This document shows, one piece after another, positions 26,222-35,359 of a stretch of 64,000 nucleotides of DNA (its first letter is position 1; every line of letters begins with the position of its first letter). The position numbers and the translations under genes are program-made. Under the pieces are notes generated by a model. The model was given only the letters and a program-made list of their open reading frames with translations. It made no database searches and was not told where the DNA came from. Source of the DNA: Tenacibaculum lutimaris (GTDB taxonomy: Bacteria > Bacteroidota > Bacteroidia > Flavobacteriales > Flavobacteriaceae); NCBI RefSeq assembly GCF_003610735.1, contig NZ_RAQM01000009.1, positions 321,194 to 385,193 on the forward strand, given 5' to 3'.

Positions 26222-26365
26222 TTAATTCAAATTCAATTCAATGAGATAGTTTGATTTCGTTTTAACTACTTTTAGCGATTTAGAAAAATTAATCAAATAT
26301 TGAACTGTTTCTTGTTTTGGTTCCATAGTAAAGTCCGAAGACTTTTCTGAGTAAATTTGCATCAT
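26222..26365 (-). CDS. 47-residue small protein downstream of the ECF sigma gene
   Basis: An ATG-ATG start at 26365 opens a frame of 47 codons ending at 26222. The product contains TMEPKQETVQYLINFSKSLK followed by VVKTKSNYLIELNLN. A short protein with PKxETxxFLLNxSKSL wording at this place is something I recall from other Flavobacteriaceae, which is the main support besides its being directly downstream of, and on the same strand as, the sigma factor (60 bases). No membrane helix or metal site is visible. It may be a sigma-linked regulator; function is unknown. Confidence 0.6.
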   Translation of the reverse strand: MMQIYSEKSSDFTMEPKQETVQYLINFSKSLKVVKTKSNYLIELNLN

Positions 26366-26425
26366 ATAACCCCTTATTTATAACTTATAATCAATGAATT
26401 AACGATGCTTTTTTTCAAATATTGT

Positions 26426-27007
26426 TTAACTTGCTAAAATAATTTTATTTTTTTCAATTATTTTTCTCAAATTAATCAAAGCGTAACGCATTCTTCCTAA
26501 TGCTGTATTAATGCTAACGCCCGTATTTTCTGATATTTCGTTAAAACTCATATCATTATAAATACGCATCTTTAAAACCTCTTTTTGTTCTTCTGGTAAT
26601 TCTTCAACTAGCTCTTTTACGTCGTTTAAAATTTGCTCTTTAATAATTTTACTTTCTGCATTTAGCGCTCCATCACTTAAAACCGAAAAAATATCAAACT
26701 CCTCTGTGTTATTAAACGTTGGCATACGATTGTTCTTTCTAAAATAATCTATTATTAAATTATGAGCAATACGCATGACCCAAGGTAAAAACTTACCTTC
26801 TTCGTTATAATTTCCTTTTTTTAGCGTTCTTATTACCTTGATAAAGGTATCTTGAAAAATATCTTCTGTAGTATCTCGATCTTGTATTTTGCTATAAATA
26901 AAGCTATACAATCTCTGTTGGTGTCGTTTAATCAATAATTCAATGGCTAGTTCATTGCCGTTAATGTAGTTTTTCACTAAAACACTATCGTCGATTATGT
27001 CTTTCAT
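26426..27007 (-). CDS. ECF-type RNA polymerase sigma factor (second)
   Basis: The 193 residues show sigma region 2 (about 22-95, with DTTEDIFQDTFIKVIRTLKK and WVMRIAHNLIIDYFRKNNRM) and region 4 (about 130-185, with YNDMSFNEISENTGVSINT). No transmembrane anti-sigma gene accompanies it; instead a 47-residue protein gene follows 60 bases downstream. The start codon is covered by one arm of a long inverted repeat (27006-27083), suggesting translational control. This type, rather than the autoregulated operon type at 8645-9199, is common near nth and uvrA in flavobacteria. Confidence 0.93.
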   Translation of the reverse strand: MKDIIDDSVLVKNYINGNELAIELLIKRHQQRLYSFIYSKIQDRDTTEDIFQDTFIKVIRTLKKGNYNEEGKFLPWVMRIAHNLIIDYFRKNNRMPTFNNTEEFDIFSVLSDGALNAESKIIKEQILNDVKELVEELPEEQKEVLKMRIYNDMSFNEISENTGVSINTALGRMRYALINLRKIIEKNKIILAS

Positions 27008-27083
27008 AATAATTACTTTTTTGAAGAATAACTTACTAGTTATCTTCTTGTTAAGGGATATTAAGTTATAAAGTAATTATTAT
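27006..27083 (-). promoter_or_regulatory. Nested inverted repeats over the ECF sigma start codon
   Basis: ATAATAATTACTTT (27006-27019) is perfectly complementary to AAAGTAATTATTAT (27070-27083), and within them GAAGATAACT pairs with AGTTATTCTTC with one bulge around an AGTA loop. In the minus-strand transcript the downstream outer arm includes the A and T of the start codon and the bases just before it. A leader that can fold over its own ribosome-binding region is implied. Confidence 0.6.
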
Positions 27084-27239
27084 GCTATAGGCCTTTATTT
27101 ATTGATTAATAATGAATTACAAATATTGAATTTTTTATTAATAAAAGCAAAAAAAACTCACAAAAAAGAGAAAAACACTATTGTAATCACGTTAAAATCA
27201 CTTAAAAATTGGTATTTTTATCGCTTATTTTTTGAGCAC

Positions 27240-30029
27240 ATGAAGACTGACATTTCAACAGTAAATCCTAAAGAGAACATCATAATAAAAGGAGCTAAAC
27301 TCCATAATTTAAAGAACATTGATGTGGTAATCCCTCGTAATAAGCTAGTAGTTATTACTGGACTTTCGGGGTCTGGAAAGTCTTCTTTAGCTTTTGATAC
27401 TCTATATGCCGAAGGGCAACGACGTTATGTTGAAAGTTTAAGTTCGTATGCTCGTCAATTTTTAGGAAAATTACACAAACCAAAGGTTGATTATATAAAA
27501 GGAATTGCACCTGCCATTGCTATTGAACAAAAAGTAAACTCTACTAATCCGAGATCTACTGTTGGAACTTCTACCGAAATTTATGATTATATCAAATTAT
27601 TGTATGCGCGTATTGGTAAAACCTTCTCTCCTATTTCTGGTGAAGAAGTAAAAAAACATACGGTTTCAGATGTTATCAATCATGTAAAAACATTTGAGGA
27701 ACGAACCAAGCTTTTATTACTTGCTCCAATTACAATAAATGAACAGAGAGACATTAAAACCGTTTTACAAGTACTTACACAACAAGGGTATGCGCGTTTA
27801 AAATATAAGGATACGGTTTATAGAATTGATGAATTTCCTTCGGAAGATTTTAACGGTGATACTTTATTCTTAGTGATTGACAGGATTGTGGTTAAAAACG
27901 AAGAAGATTTTTATAATCGTTTGGGAGATGCTGTTCAAACTGCATTTTTTGAAGGAAAAGGAATCTGTTATATTGAAAATTTATCAGATGGAAATACTAC
28001 TGAATTTAGCAACAAATTTGAAATAGATGGGATCTCTTTCTTAGAACCCAACACGCATTTATTCAGCTTTAACAATCCTTACGGAGCTTGCCCTACCTGT
28101 GAAGGCTACGGAAATGTGATAGGTATTGATGAAGATTTAGTAATTCCTAACACAGGATTATCTATTTATGAAGATGCTATTTTTCCGTTTAAAACGGATA
28201 GTTATAAGAAATATAAAAATGACTTAATTCTCCATGCTGAAGAATTTGAAATTTCTATTCACAAACCTTGGTTTGAACTTTCCGAAGAACATAAAAGTCT
28301 TATTTGGAACGGAACCAAGAAGTTTAAAGGAATTAATCATTTATTTAAAAAACTAGAGGAGAAAAGCTACAAAATTCAAAATCGTGTGATGCTTTCTCGT
28401 TATCGAGGAAAAACAAAATGTACGGAATGTGAAGGGAAACGTTTACGTAAAGAAGCCAATTATGTACAAGTATACGGTAAAACAATTTCTGAGTTAGTTA
28501 CACTTCCGTTAGACGAGTTAGCTGTATTTTTCAATAGTATTCAATTAAATAAATACGAAGAAAAAATAGGTAAGCGTTTGCTTACTGAAATCAACAATCG
28601 TTTACAATTTTTAACCGATGTAGGTTTGAGTTACCTTACCTTAAACCGTACTTCGAACACACTATCAGGAGGAGAAAGTCAACGAATCAACTTAGCTACA
28701 TCATTAGGTAGTTCGTTAGTAGGATCAATGTATATTTTAGATGAACCTAGTATAGGATTACATCCAAAAGATACCGAAAGATTAATTGGCGTATTAAAAA
28801 ATTTACGCGATTTAGGAAATACTGTAATTGTGGTAGAACATGATGAAGATATCATGAAAGAAGCCGATTATATTATTGATATTGGTCCTGAAGCAGGTAC
28901 CTATGGAGGAAGTGTAGTTGCAGAAGGCACTTTTGATGAAATCCTACAATCCGATTCGTTAACAGCTAAATATTTATCTGAAGAATTAAAAATTGAGGTT
29001 CCAACCAGTAGAAGAAATTCTAAGAATTTTATTGAAATTATTGGTGCTCGTGAAAATAACCTCAAAAATATTGATGTTGCTTTTCCCCTAAATAATTTAA
29101 CCGTTATTACTGGAGTTTCGGGTAGTGGTAAGAGTACTTTAGTCAAGAAAATTTTATATCCTGCCATGCAAAAAAAGCTAATAGGATATGGCGATAAATT
29201 AGGGCAGCATACTGAGATTAAAGGAAGTTTTGACACCTTAAAACATGTAGAGTTTATTGATCAAAACCCTATTGGTCGTTCCTCTCGTTCTAATCCTGTG
29301 ACCTATATCAAAGCTTATGATGATATTCGAAAGCTTTTATCTGATCAAAAATTATCCAAAATCAGAAATTATCAACCTAAACATTTTTCTTTTAATGTTG
29401 AAGGTGGTCGCTGTGAGGTTTGTAAAGGAGAAGGAGAAGTAACTATTGAAATGCAATTCATGGCCGATGTGCATTTAGAATGTGAAACATGTAACGGAAA
29501 ACGCTTTAAAAAAGAAGTGCTAGAAGTAACTTTTGAGGGCAAAAACATTGACGATATTTTAAACATGACCATTGATGATGCCGTTGCTTTTTTCTCAGCT
29601 CATCAACAAACTAAAGTAGCTAAAAAGCTCAAACCTTTACAAGACGTTGGATTAGGCTATGTACAATTAGGACAATCATCTTCTACTTTATCTGGTGGTG
29701 AAGCACAACGTATAAAACTAGCTTCTTTCCTAGTAAAAGGAAACACCAAAGACAAAGCTTTATTCATTTTTGATGAGCCTACAACTGGACTGCATTTTCA
29801 CGACATAAAAAAGTTATTAGCTTCTTTTAACGCTTTGATAGAAAGAGGACATTCAATTATTGTTATTGAACACAACATTGAATTGATTAAATGTGCTGAT
29901 TATATTATAGATCTTGGCTTAGAAGGTGGTAAAAAAGGCGGGAATTTAATCTTTGCAGGTACTCCAGAAGAATTGGCAAAAAACAAAGAATCATATACTT
30001 CAAAATATTTAAAAGAAAAATTGTTTTAA
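27240..30029 (+). CDS. uvrA: Excinuclease ABC subunit A
   Basis: UvrA finds bulky DNA damage with UvrB in nucleotide excision repair. From the ATG at 27240 the protein has 929 residues, the normal size; an upstream frame from 27102 would add 46 unrelated residues. Two ABC modules are visible, with Walker [10 protein letters not shown] and GVSGSGKST, signatures LSGGESQR and LSGGEAQR, and zinc sites CPTCEGYG with CTECEGKR and CEVCKGEGE with CETCNGKR. No interruption or intein is present although a LAGLIDADG gene follows 11 bases later. Confidence 0.96.
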   Translation: MKTDISTVNPKENIIIKGAKLHNLKNIDVVIPRNKLVVITGLSGSGKSSLAFDTLYAEGQRRYVESLSSYARQFLGKLHKPKVDYIKGIAPAIAIEQKVNSTNPRSTVGTSTEIYDYIKLLYARIGKTFSPISGEEVKKHTVSDVINHVKTFEERTKLLLLAPITINEQRDIKTVLQVLTQQGYARLKYKDTVYRIDEFPSEDFNGDTLFLVIDRIVVKNEEDFYNRLGDAVQTAFFEGKGICYIENLSDGNTTEFSNKFEIDGISFLEPNTHLFSFNNPYGACPTCEGYGNVIGIDEDLVIPNTGLSIYEDAIFPFKTDSYKKYKNDLILHAEEFEISIHKPWFELSEEHKSLIWNGTKKFKGINHLFKKLEEKSYKIQNRVMLSRYRGKTKCTECEGKRLRKEANYVQVYGKTISELVTLPLDELAVFFNSIQLNKYEEKIGKRLLTEINNRLQFLTDVGLSYLTLNRTSNTLSGGESQRINLATSLGSSLVGSMYILDEPSIGLHPKDTERLIGVLKNLRDLGNTVIVVEHDEDIMKEADYIIDIGPEAGTYGGSVVAEGTFDEILQSDSLTAKYLSEELKIEVPTSRRNSKNFIEIIGARENNLKNIDVAFPLNNLTVITGVSGSGKSTLVKKILYPAMQKKLIGYGDKLGQHTEIKGSFDTLKHVEFIDQNPIGRSSRSNPVTYIKAYDDIRKLLSDQKLSKIRNYQPKHFSFNVEGGRCEVCKGEGEVTIEMQFMADVHLECETCNGKRFKKEVLEVTFEGKNIDDILNMTIDDAVAFFSAHQQTKVAKKLKPLQDVGLGYVQLGQSSSTLSGGEAQRIKLASFLVKGNTKDKALFIFDEPTTGLHFHDIKKLLASFNALIERGHSIIVIEHNIELIKCADYIIDLGLEGGKKGGNLIFAGTPEELAKNKESYTSKYLKEKLF

Positions 30030-30040
30030 ACAGCTTAAAG

Positions 30041-30970
30041 ATGAAAAGAAAATGTAGCGCTTGTGATAATAAAGAAAACTTAACTATATATCCTAACAAG
30101 TTATGTCAAAGATGTTTTAGTAAAAAAAAAGAGGATGAGCTTTTAATTAAGGGAATCAAACTCCCTATTTCTTCAAAACACTTAATTGACAACTATCTTG
30201 TTAGAGAAAAACCTATTCGTTTAATAGCTTTGGAAAACAATCTAAAACCTCATAAAATTTCTTCTATTCTAGACTATTATTTAATTCCAAAAAGAAACTT
30301 TGCTGACATCAATAAAAAGAGTATAAATGAAAACATTTTTCAGGACTTAAATACAGAAAGCGCCTATTTATTGGGGTATATTTTTACTGATGGTCATTTA
30401 GCATTAAATAAAAAGAAAAATCAATTTTTCCTCCACATATATAGTAAGTATAAATATCAACTTGAAAATGTAAAAGAAATATTTAAGTCTAACTCTAAAA
30501 TTCAATATAGAAGACAAACCAATTATGGCGGAATAGTGCAAGGTGAAATTTACTGGATCTATATTGAAAACCAGAAAATCATAAAATCTCTTCTAGGGTT
30601 AGGTATGACTACAAATAAAAACACCTCCATAAAATTTCCCGAAATTCCTGAGCATTTAAAAAATCATTTTTTAAGAGGATGTTGGGCAGGAAGCGGTTGT
30701 GTAAGTTTATACAAAAACACAATTCTTTCTCAAATAACAATTGGATCCATAGACTTTATTGAGGAAATTGAACGTTATTTGAATTTAAATGGTCTTAAAA
30801 AAAGAAATATTTACTCAAATAAAAATTCCAAAAAAGACTCATATGTAATTAGGTACGCTACTAAGGATAGTGAAAAACTTTACAAGTTATTATATGGAAA
30901 TAAAACACAACACACTACTTGTAAGAGACACGAAAAAAAATATGTAGAAAAATTTGGTCCCATAAAATAA
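30041..30970 (+). CDS. Free-standing LAGLIDADG homing-endonuclease-like protein with zinc ribbon
   Basis: The 309 residues begin with a four-cysteine zinc ribbon (Cys5, Cys8, Cys22, Cys25), then a helix-turn-helix-like segment (about 44-85), then two LAGLIDADG-type halves. The first motif AYLLGYIFTDGHL (108-120) keeps the acidic Asp117; the second, FLRGCWAGSGCVSL (210-223), has Ser218 where the catalytic aspartate is expected. It may be a nicking or non-cutting DNA-binding relic. It begins 11 bases after uvrA, is not inside an intron or intein, and is followed by a strong terminator. Confidence 0.8.
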   Translation: MKRKCSACDNKENLTIYPNKLCQRCFSKKKEDELLIKGIKLPISSKHLIDNYLVREKPIRLIALENNLKPHKISSILDYYLIPKRNFADINKKSINENIFQDLNTESAYLLGYIFTDGHLALNKKKNQFFLHIYSKYKYQLENVKEIFKSNSKIQYRRQTNYGGIVQGEIYWIYIENQKIIKSLLGLGMTTNKNTSIKFPEIPEHLKNHFLRGCWAGSGCVSLYKNTILSQITIGSIDFIEEIERYLNLNGLKKRNIYSNKNSKKDSYVIRYATKDSEKLYKLLYGNKTQHTTCKRHEKKYVEKFGPIK

Positions 30971-31017
30971 AACTTAACATAATACTCTCTATTTTTTTTA
31001 ATCTTGTTCATAAACAA

Positions 31018-31053
31018 GAAAAGCTATCTAACCTTTCAGTCAGATAGCTTTTC
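31018..31053. terminator. Strong bidirectional terminator
   Basis: GAAAAGCTATCT (31018-31029) and AGATAGCTTTTC (31042-31053) are perfect 12-bp arms between the convergent LAGLIDADG gene and HmuY-like gene. Confidence 0.85.
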
Positions 31054-31095
31054 AAAACAAAAATTAACAAAATTTAATAAATAAAGAACTCTTAA

Positions 31096-32181
31096 TTATT
31101 TTAATAAACTATACACAAACTCAGGATAACCTCGTTCTCCTGCCTCATTTGTCATTGCTAAAAACTTTAGCTTATATAAATTTCCATCAGTATCTTCCAA
31201 TACATAAAAAACAGTTTCTTTAAGAGAAGGTAACGCTCCTGGTCCTCCTCCATTTCTCCAGCTACTACCAATACCACGTTGATCATTTTTAAAGCTGTCT
31301 AAATTTACATCTGATAATGAAAAAGTGTTGTATGTATAATCTTCTGTTTCTGTGTCAATCATATATACTTTTACACCGGACTTTAAATTGTTTACCACAA
31401 AATCTGAATAACCGTAGGCTCCATAACCTGGAATTTCATTCGTAAAAACTGTAAAGTTTAAATCCCACTCAGTTTTTTTAGGCTCAACATTTACAATATT
31501 TTCAGCATTGAAACTGAAAAAAGTAAAATTATAATCTTCTGTTTTGGTAATTACAACTTCATTATGTGTAGTTGCATCTAAATCTGCATATTGTAAAACA
31601 TAAGTATCTCCATCTTTTAAAATTCGAACTTTTTTCCAGCCTCTAGAATCATCAGAGATATCTACTCCTCCTACGGCTGGTGTTTCTGTTCCTATTTCGT
31701 ATCCTAAATTTATTAAGTACACTTTATTATCTTCATCATTATCTGATACTTCTGCTATTGCAGTAGTATTTATATCTCCGTTTGGTACATCTATATATGT
31801 TGAGCTTAAAGCATCAAAAGTACCTACAGCTACTTTAGGTTGTAAATCTTTCACTTCTTGGGTTGAAGAATTAACAGCATCTATATCAGTAGAAGACAAC
31901 TGAGCAGCCGCCATATAAATAGCTCCATTTATAACAACTTTAAACTTATCTCCTGAATAAAAACCTAAATCCCATGAATCTCTTTTTACATTCGTTGTTG
32001 TATTTGTACTTAAATCTACATATACTTGATTAGGTTGATTAGCCCCTCCTATTTCTGGTGTTACAGTTGCCCCTTCTATTATTACTTTTATAGGTTCTGA
32101 GGGTAAATTATTATCACTAGAACAACTTGAAAGTAAGAAAGTTGCTACTAATAATGAAAATGATAAAATCTTGTTTGTCAT
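31096..32181 (-). CDS. HmuY-family lipoprotein, probable haem-binding
   Basis: The 361 residues start with a lipoprotein signal peptide ending LLSSC (about 16-20) followed by SSDNN, whose acidic residue may favour surface display. The body carries the paired strand blocks of the HmuY family: RDSWDLGFYSGDKFKVVING (about 67-86) and KTEWDLNFTVFTNEIPGYG, then FVVNNLKSGVKVYMIDTE. HmuY proteins capture haem and hand it to a TonB-dependent receptor. The receptor gene lies 11 bases upstream on the same strand, completing the HmuY/HmuR pair. Haem as ligand is by family analogy. Confidence 0.82.
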   Translation of the reverse strand: MTNKILSFSLLVATFLLSSCSSDNNLPSEPIKVIIEGATVTPEIGGANQPNQVYVDLSTNTTTNVKRDSWDLGFYSGDKFKVVINGAIYMAAAQLSSTDIDAVNSSTQEVKDLQPKVAVGTFDALSSTYIDVPNGDINTTAIAEVSDNDEDNKVYLINLGYEIGTETPAVGGVDISDDSRGWKKVRILKDGDTYVLQYADLDATTHNEVVITKTEDYNFTFFSFNAENIVNVEPKKTEWDLNFTVFTNEIPGYGAYGYSDFVVNNLKSGVKVYMIDTETEDYTYNTFSLSDVNLDSFKNDQRGIGSSWRNGGGPGALPSLKETVFYVLEDTDGNLYKLKFLAMTNEAGERGYPEFVYSLLK

Positions 32182-32192
32182 GGTTATTAATT

Positions 32193-34328
32193 TTAAAAAT
32201 TGATATTATATAATAGTTTTAAATAGTATGATCGTCCGTAACCCAACAAAAGAGCATTATTATTTGTTGAGTGTGCTCCACCAGTACTTGCATTACTTAC
32301 ATTTACATTCGTAACATCAAATAAATTTCTAGCACCTATAGTTGTTTCTAACTTGTTATTAAAAAACGATTTTTTAAGAGAAGCATCCAACCAATTGTAG
32401 GGCGCTATAGTAGATTTTGAGAAAATGGAATTCCCTTCATTATCTGTACCTGAAGCAACATAATTTTGTTGTTTTCCATTATGTTTTAATAAGACTGTGA
32501 ATGCTGTTTGCCACTTTTCTATTTCATAAGTAGCACTTGTATTTAGCTGAAATGAGTATAAAAAATCATTTTTTGCATTCACTTCATAATTGGCTATTCT
32601 AGATATTCCTTGTAGAGTTGCACCTAAATTAATCACCCAATTGTTAGCTTTTATAGTATTAGTTGATGAAAGCCCCCACAACTTGTAAGCATCAATGTTT
32701 ATGTATTGGTATTGTAACGGTGAAGAGTTTACAATTGCTAAATCTATTTTATCACTAACATCTATATAGTTGATTTTTATGTTATTTAGTAATGATATAC
32801 TTGAGTTATCAAACCAACTTTTTTTCTTTAAACCCACTGAAACTGAATATCCATTTTCTGGATTTAAATTTTCATTTCCTCTTACATCATGGTTAGAATC
32901 TACAAAGTAGTAGTATAATTCTTCAAAGTTTGGAGTTCTGTATGAGGTTCCTACATTACCCCTAAGTTCAAAACCGTTTTTTAATAAATAGCGAAGACTT
33001 AATGAACCTAAAAGTTTAGAGTGAAAAAAAGAGTTATATTCAAATCGTAAACCTGGGCGAATCATAAAAGAATCTGAAAAATTAATTTCAGAAGAACCAT
33101 GTAATGCATAATTATTTTGCTTTCGATTTTTATCTTGCTGTGTAACACTACCTGATGCTTGAGTATCAAAACCGCTTATGTATCGAGTTTCGTATCCTAG
33201 TTGAAAGTTATGACGATTACTTTTTATGAAGTTTGAAATAGTTCCTTTAGAAAAGAAGACTTCGCTTGACTGATAAATTTCGTCTACTTCATTTGTTTTG
33301 TCTCCGCTTAAAATATAGTAATTGAACTCGTTTAAATACCTATCTTGTGTTTGATAAGAAGCGAATATAGAGTATGAACTTCCTGATTTTAAATTACCAT
33401 TCACATTTAGGTTGTTTACAAACCTATTCGTTTTAAAAATTCTATCTGTAGCAGATGGATTACTAGTTTGTGTATCGGTATTTATGTTAGCTCTTACACT
33501 TGGATTGTAATAATTTATATACTCGTTAAAATAATTAAATCGATAACTTAAGTTAAATCGCTCGTTTTTATAGTTAACAAATCCGTTTGTATTAATCTGT
33601 TCTTTGGGCAACCAACTATACCCTCTTAAACTATCGTTATTATAATAATCTCTTCCTTTTCTATTATCATAAAAACCAGCAAAATTATTTCTATTAAAGC
33701 TAATTCTACCCAACCATTTATCAGAAAAGTTATGCGCTACATTTACACTTTGAATATGTCTTCCTTTGTCAAAAAAGGCAAATTCATTACTAACTGTTTC
33801 TTCTTGTAACGATGTTTTTATACTCCATTTACTTCGAACGGATTTTTTAGTTATAATATTAATAACTCCTGATACTGAGTTTGCTCCGTATTCAACTCCC
33901 ATAGCTCCTTCAACGATTTCAATTCGCTCAACATCATCTAAATTAACTTGAGTTAAATCAATGTTATTTCCCAGTCCATTATCACTTACTAAAGGAATAT
34001 TATCAATCAGAATATTAAAGTATTGAGAATCTAAACCAAATAATGAAATTGTAGATTTCCCTGACTGAGCATTTGGCACAACTGTTAAGTTTAATTTAAA
34101 GTTTAACAGATCTGCCAAATTGTTGGCAGCTTGTTTATCTATTTGTTTTCTATCTATAACTGTTACATCATATACTGATTTCTTTATTGATTGAGGATTG
34201 TACTGACCTGTTATTACAACTTCTTCAAGTTTATTATAAAATAGACTGTCTTGCTTGCTCGCTTCTTGAGAGAAAACAACAAAACTTACGAGAAATAAAA
34301 ACAGGAAACTAATCTTATTTAGAAACAT
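32193..34328 (-). CDS. TonB-dependent outer-membrane receptor, HmuR-like
   Basis: The 711 residues have a signal peptide (to about 20), a TonB box region (KLEEVVITGQYN, about 32-43), the plug domain (VDRKQID to VEGAMGVEYGANSVSGVINI, about 57-155) and a 22-strand barrel ending in the aromatic LKLLYNINF. No carboxypeptidase-like N-terminal domain is present. It transports a substrate into the periplasm using TonB. Coupling with the HmuY-like lipoprotein points to haem or haem-protein. A -7 element and a possible iron-control site lie upstream. Confidence 0.93.
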   Translation of the reverse strand: MFLNKISFLFLFLVSFVVFSQEASKQDSLFYNKLEEVVITGQYNPQSIKKSVYDVTVIDRKQIDKQAANNLADLLNFKLNLTVVPNAQSGKSTISLFGLDSQYFNILIDNIPLVSDNGLGNNIDLTQVNLDDVERIEIVEGAMGVEYGANSVSGVINIITKKSVRSKWSIKTSLQEETVSNEFAFFDKGRHIQSVNVAHNFSDKWLGRISFNRNNFAGFYDNRKGRDYYNNDSLRGYSWLPKEQINTNGFVNYKNERFNLSYRFNYFNEYINYYNPSVRANINTDTQTSNPSATDRIFKTNRFVNNLNVNGNLKSGSSYSIFASYQTQDRYLNEFNYYILSGDKTNEVDEIYQSSEVFFSKGTISNFIKSNRHNFQLGYETRYISGFDTQASGSVTQQDKNRKQNNYALHGSSEINFSDSFMIRPGLRFEYNSFFHSKLLGSLSLRYLLKNGFELRGNVGTSYRTPNFEELYYYFVDSNHDVRGNENLNPENGYSVSVGLKKKSWFDNSSISLLNNIKINYIDVSDKIDLAIVNSSPLQYQYINIDAYKLWGLSSTNTIKANNWVINLGATLQGISRIANYEVNAKNDFLYSFQLNTSATYEIEKWQTAFTVLLKHNGKQQNYVASGTDNEGNSIFSKSTIAPYNWLDASLKKSFFNNKLETTIGARNLFDVTNVNVSNASTGGAHSTNNNALLLGYGRSYYLKLLYNINF

Positions 34329-34345
34329 TCTTAATAATTTTTCTG

Positions 34346-34394
34346 CAAATATATCTTTTATTTTTAATCAGTCTAAATAAAATTTATATTTTTG
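34346..34394. promoter_or_regulatory. Divergent promoter region of the iron/haem genes with candidate Fur-like site
   Basis: TATATTTG on the minus strand (34353-34346) serves the receptor gene, and TATTTTTG on the plus strand (34387-34394) serves the DUF6607 gene; both fit TANNTTTG. Between them, 34361-34381 reads TTTTTAATCAGTCTAAATAA, an imperfect inverted repeat of the sort bound by Fur-type repressors. The Fur assignment is tentative. Confidence 0.45.
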
Positions 34395-34423
34395 TCGAAA
34401 AATAAATTCAAACAAAACTCACA

Positions 34424-35326
34424 ATGAAAAAAATATTATTGAGTAGTATTATATTACTATTTACACTTACCGTTAACGCTCAAAGTAAAAAGAAAAAAGA
34501 TAGACAAGCCATAAAAGATATGTGTGGTTGCTATGAAGTAACTTTCAATTTTGCTGAAACTTTTAACAACAGTAAAGACTCGCTTTATAAACCTTCTAAG
34601 ACAAAAACTGACAAAGGTTTAGAATGGGCAGAATTAATAGTTGATGAGAATAATAAAATCTCTATTCAACACTTATTACAAGTTGGAAACCCTACTAATC
34701 CACATATAGTTAAGCATTGGAGGCAAGATTGGCTATACGAAAACACTGACTTTTATATGTATAATGGCGATAATAATTGGTTGTTTCAAACGAAGCCAAA
34801 ATCAGAAGTTAAGAAACAATGGACTCAAAAAGTATATCAAGTAGATGATAGCCCACGATACGAAGGTTCTGGAACTTGGGTACATGTAGACGGAAAAAGC
34901 TACTGGGAAAATACTACAGATGCCCCTTTACCAAGAAGAGAATACACCAAAAGAAGCGATTATAATATTACAGAAAGAGGAAATCGCCATGAAATTACAA
35001 GTTACGGTTGGTTACACGATCAAGATAATAGAAAAATTATAAGAAGAACCGGTAAAGAAGATATTGTTGTTGCTCATGAAAAAGGTTATAACACCTACGT
35101 TAAAGTACCAGATAGTAGATGTAAAGCTGCACAAAACTGGTGGAAAAAAAATCAGAACAAATGGCAATTAATAAGAAATAAATGGGATGAAGTTTATGGT
35201 AGAAATACCAATCTTTCTCTAGAAAATAAAGTAGATAACAAACCTCTTTATAAACATTTATTTTCAGAAGAGACTTCACAAGAAAATGAAATTGATAAAA
35301 CCATTGAATCTTTCATAAAAAAATAA
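34424..35326 (+). CDS. Secreted DUF6607-type protein
   Basis: The 300 residues have a signal peptide (MKKILLSSIILLFTLTVNAQ) and the family features DMCGCYEVTFNFAETF (about 32-47), KHWRQDWLYEN (about 100-110), TQKVYQVDDSPRYEGSGTWV (about 134-153) and a Trp-rich C-terminus. The family has no known function but commonly lies next to TonB-dependent receptors. Here it precedes the siderophore-type receptor by 33 bases. It is predicted periplasmic and probably iron-responsive through the shared upstream region. Confidence 0.8.
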   Translation: MKKILLSSIILLFTLTVNAQSKKKKDRQAIKDMCGCYEVTFNFAETFNNSKDSLYKPSKTKTDKGLEWAELIVDENNKISIQHLLQVGNPTNPHIVKHWRQDWLYENTDFYMYNGDNNWLFQTKPKSEVKKQWTQKVYQVDDSPRYEGSGTWVHVDGKSYWENTTDAPLPRREYTKRSDYNITERGNRHEITSYGWLHDQDNRKIIRRTGKEDIVVAHEKGYNTYVKVPDSRCKAAQNWWKKNQNKWQLIRNKWDEVYGRNTNLSLENKVDNKPLYKHLFSEETSQENEIDKTIESFIKK

Positions 35327-35359
35327 GCTAAAATCAAAAACCTCTCAAATAAAAAAGAA

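Noticed and set aside
27102..27239. N-terminal extension of UvrA
   Set aside because: The 46 residues are lysine-rich and not part of UvrA, which starts at the ATG at 27240.
30041..30970. Intein or group I intron in uvrA
   Set aside because: uvrA is complete and the LAGLIDADG frame starts after its stop codon; no splicing motifs are present.
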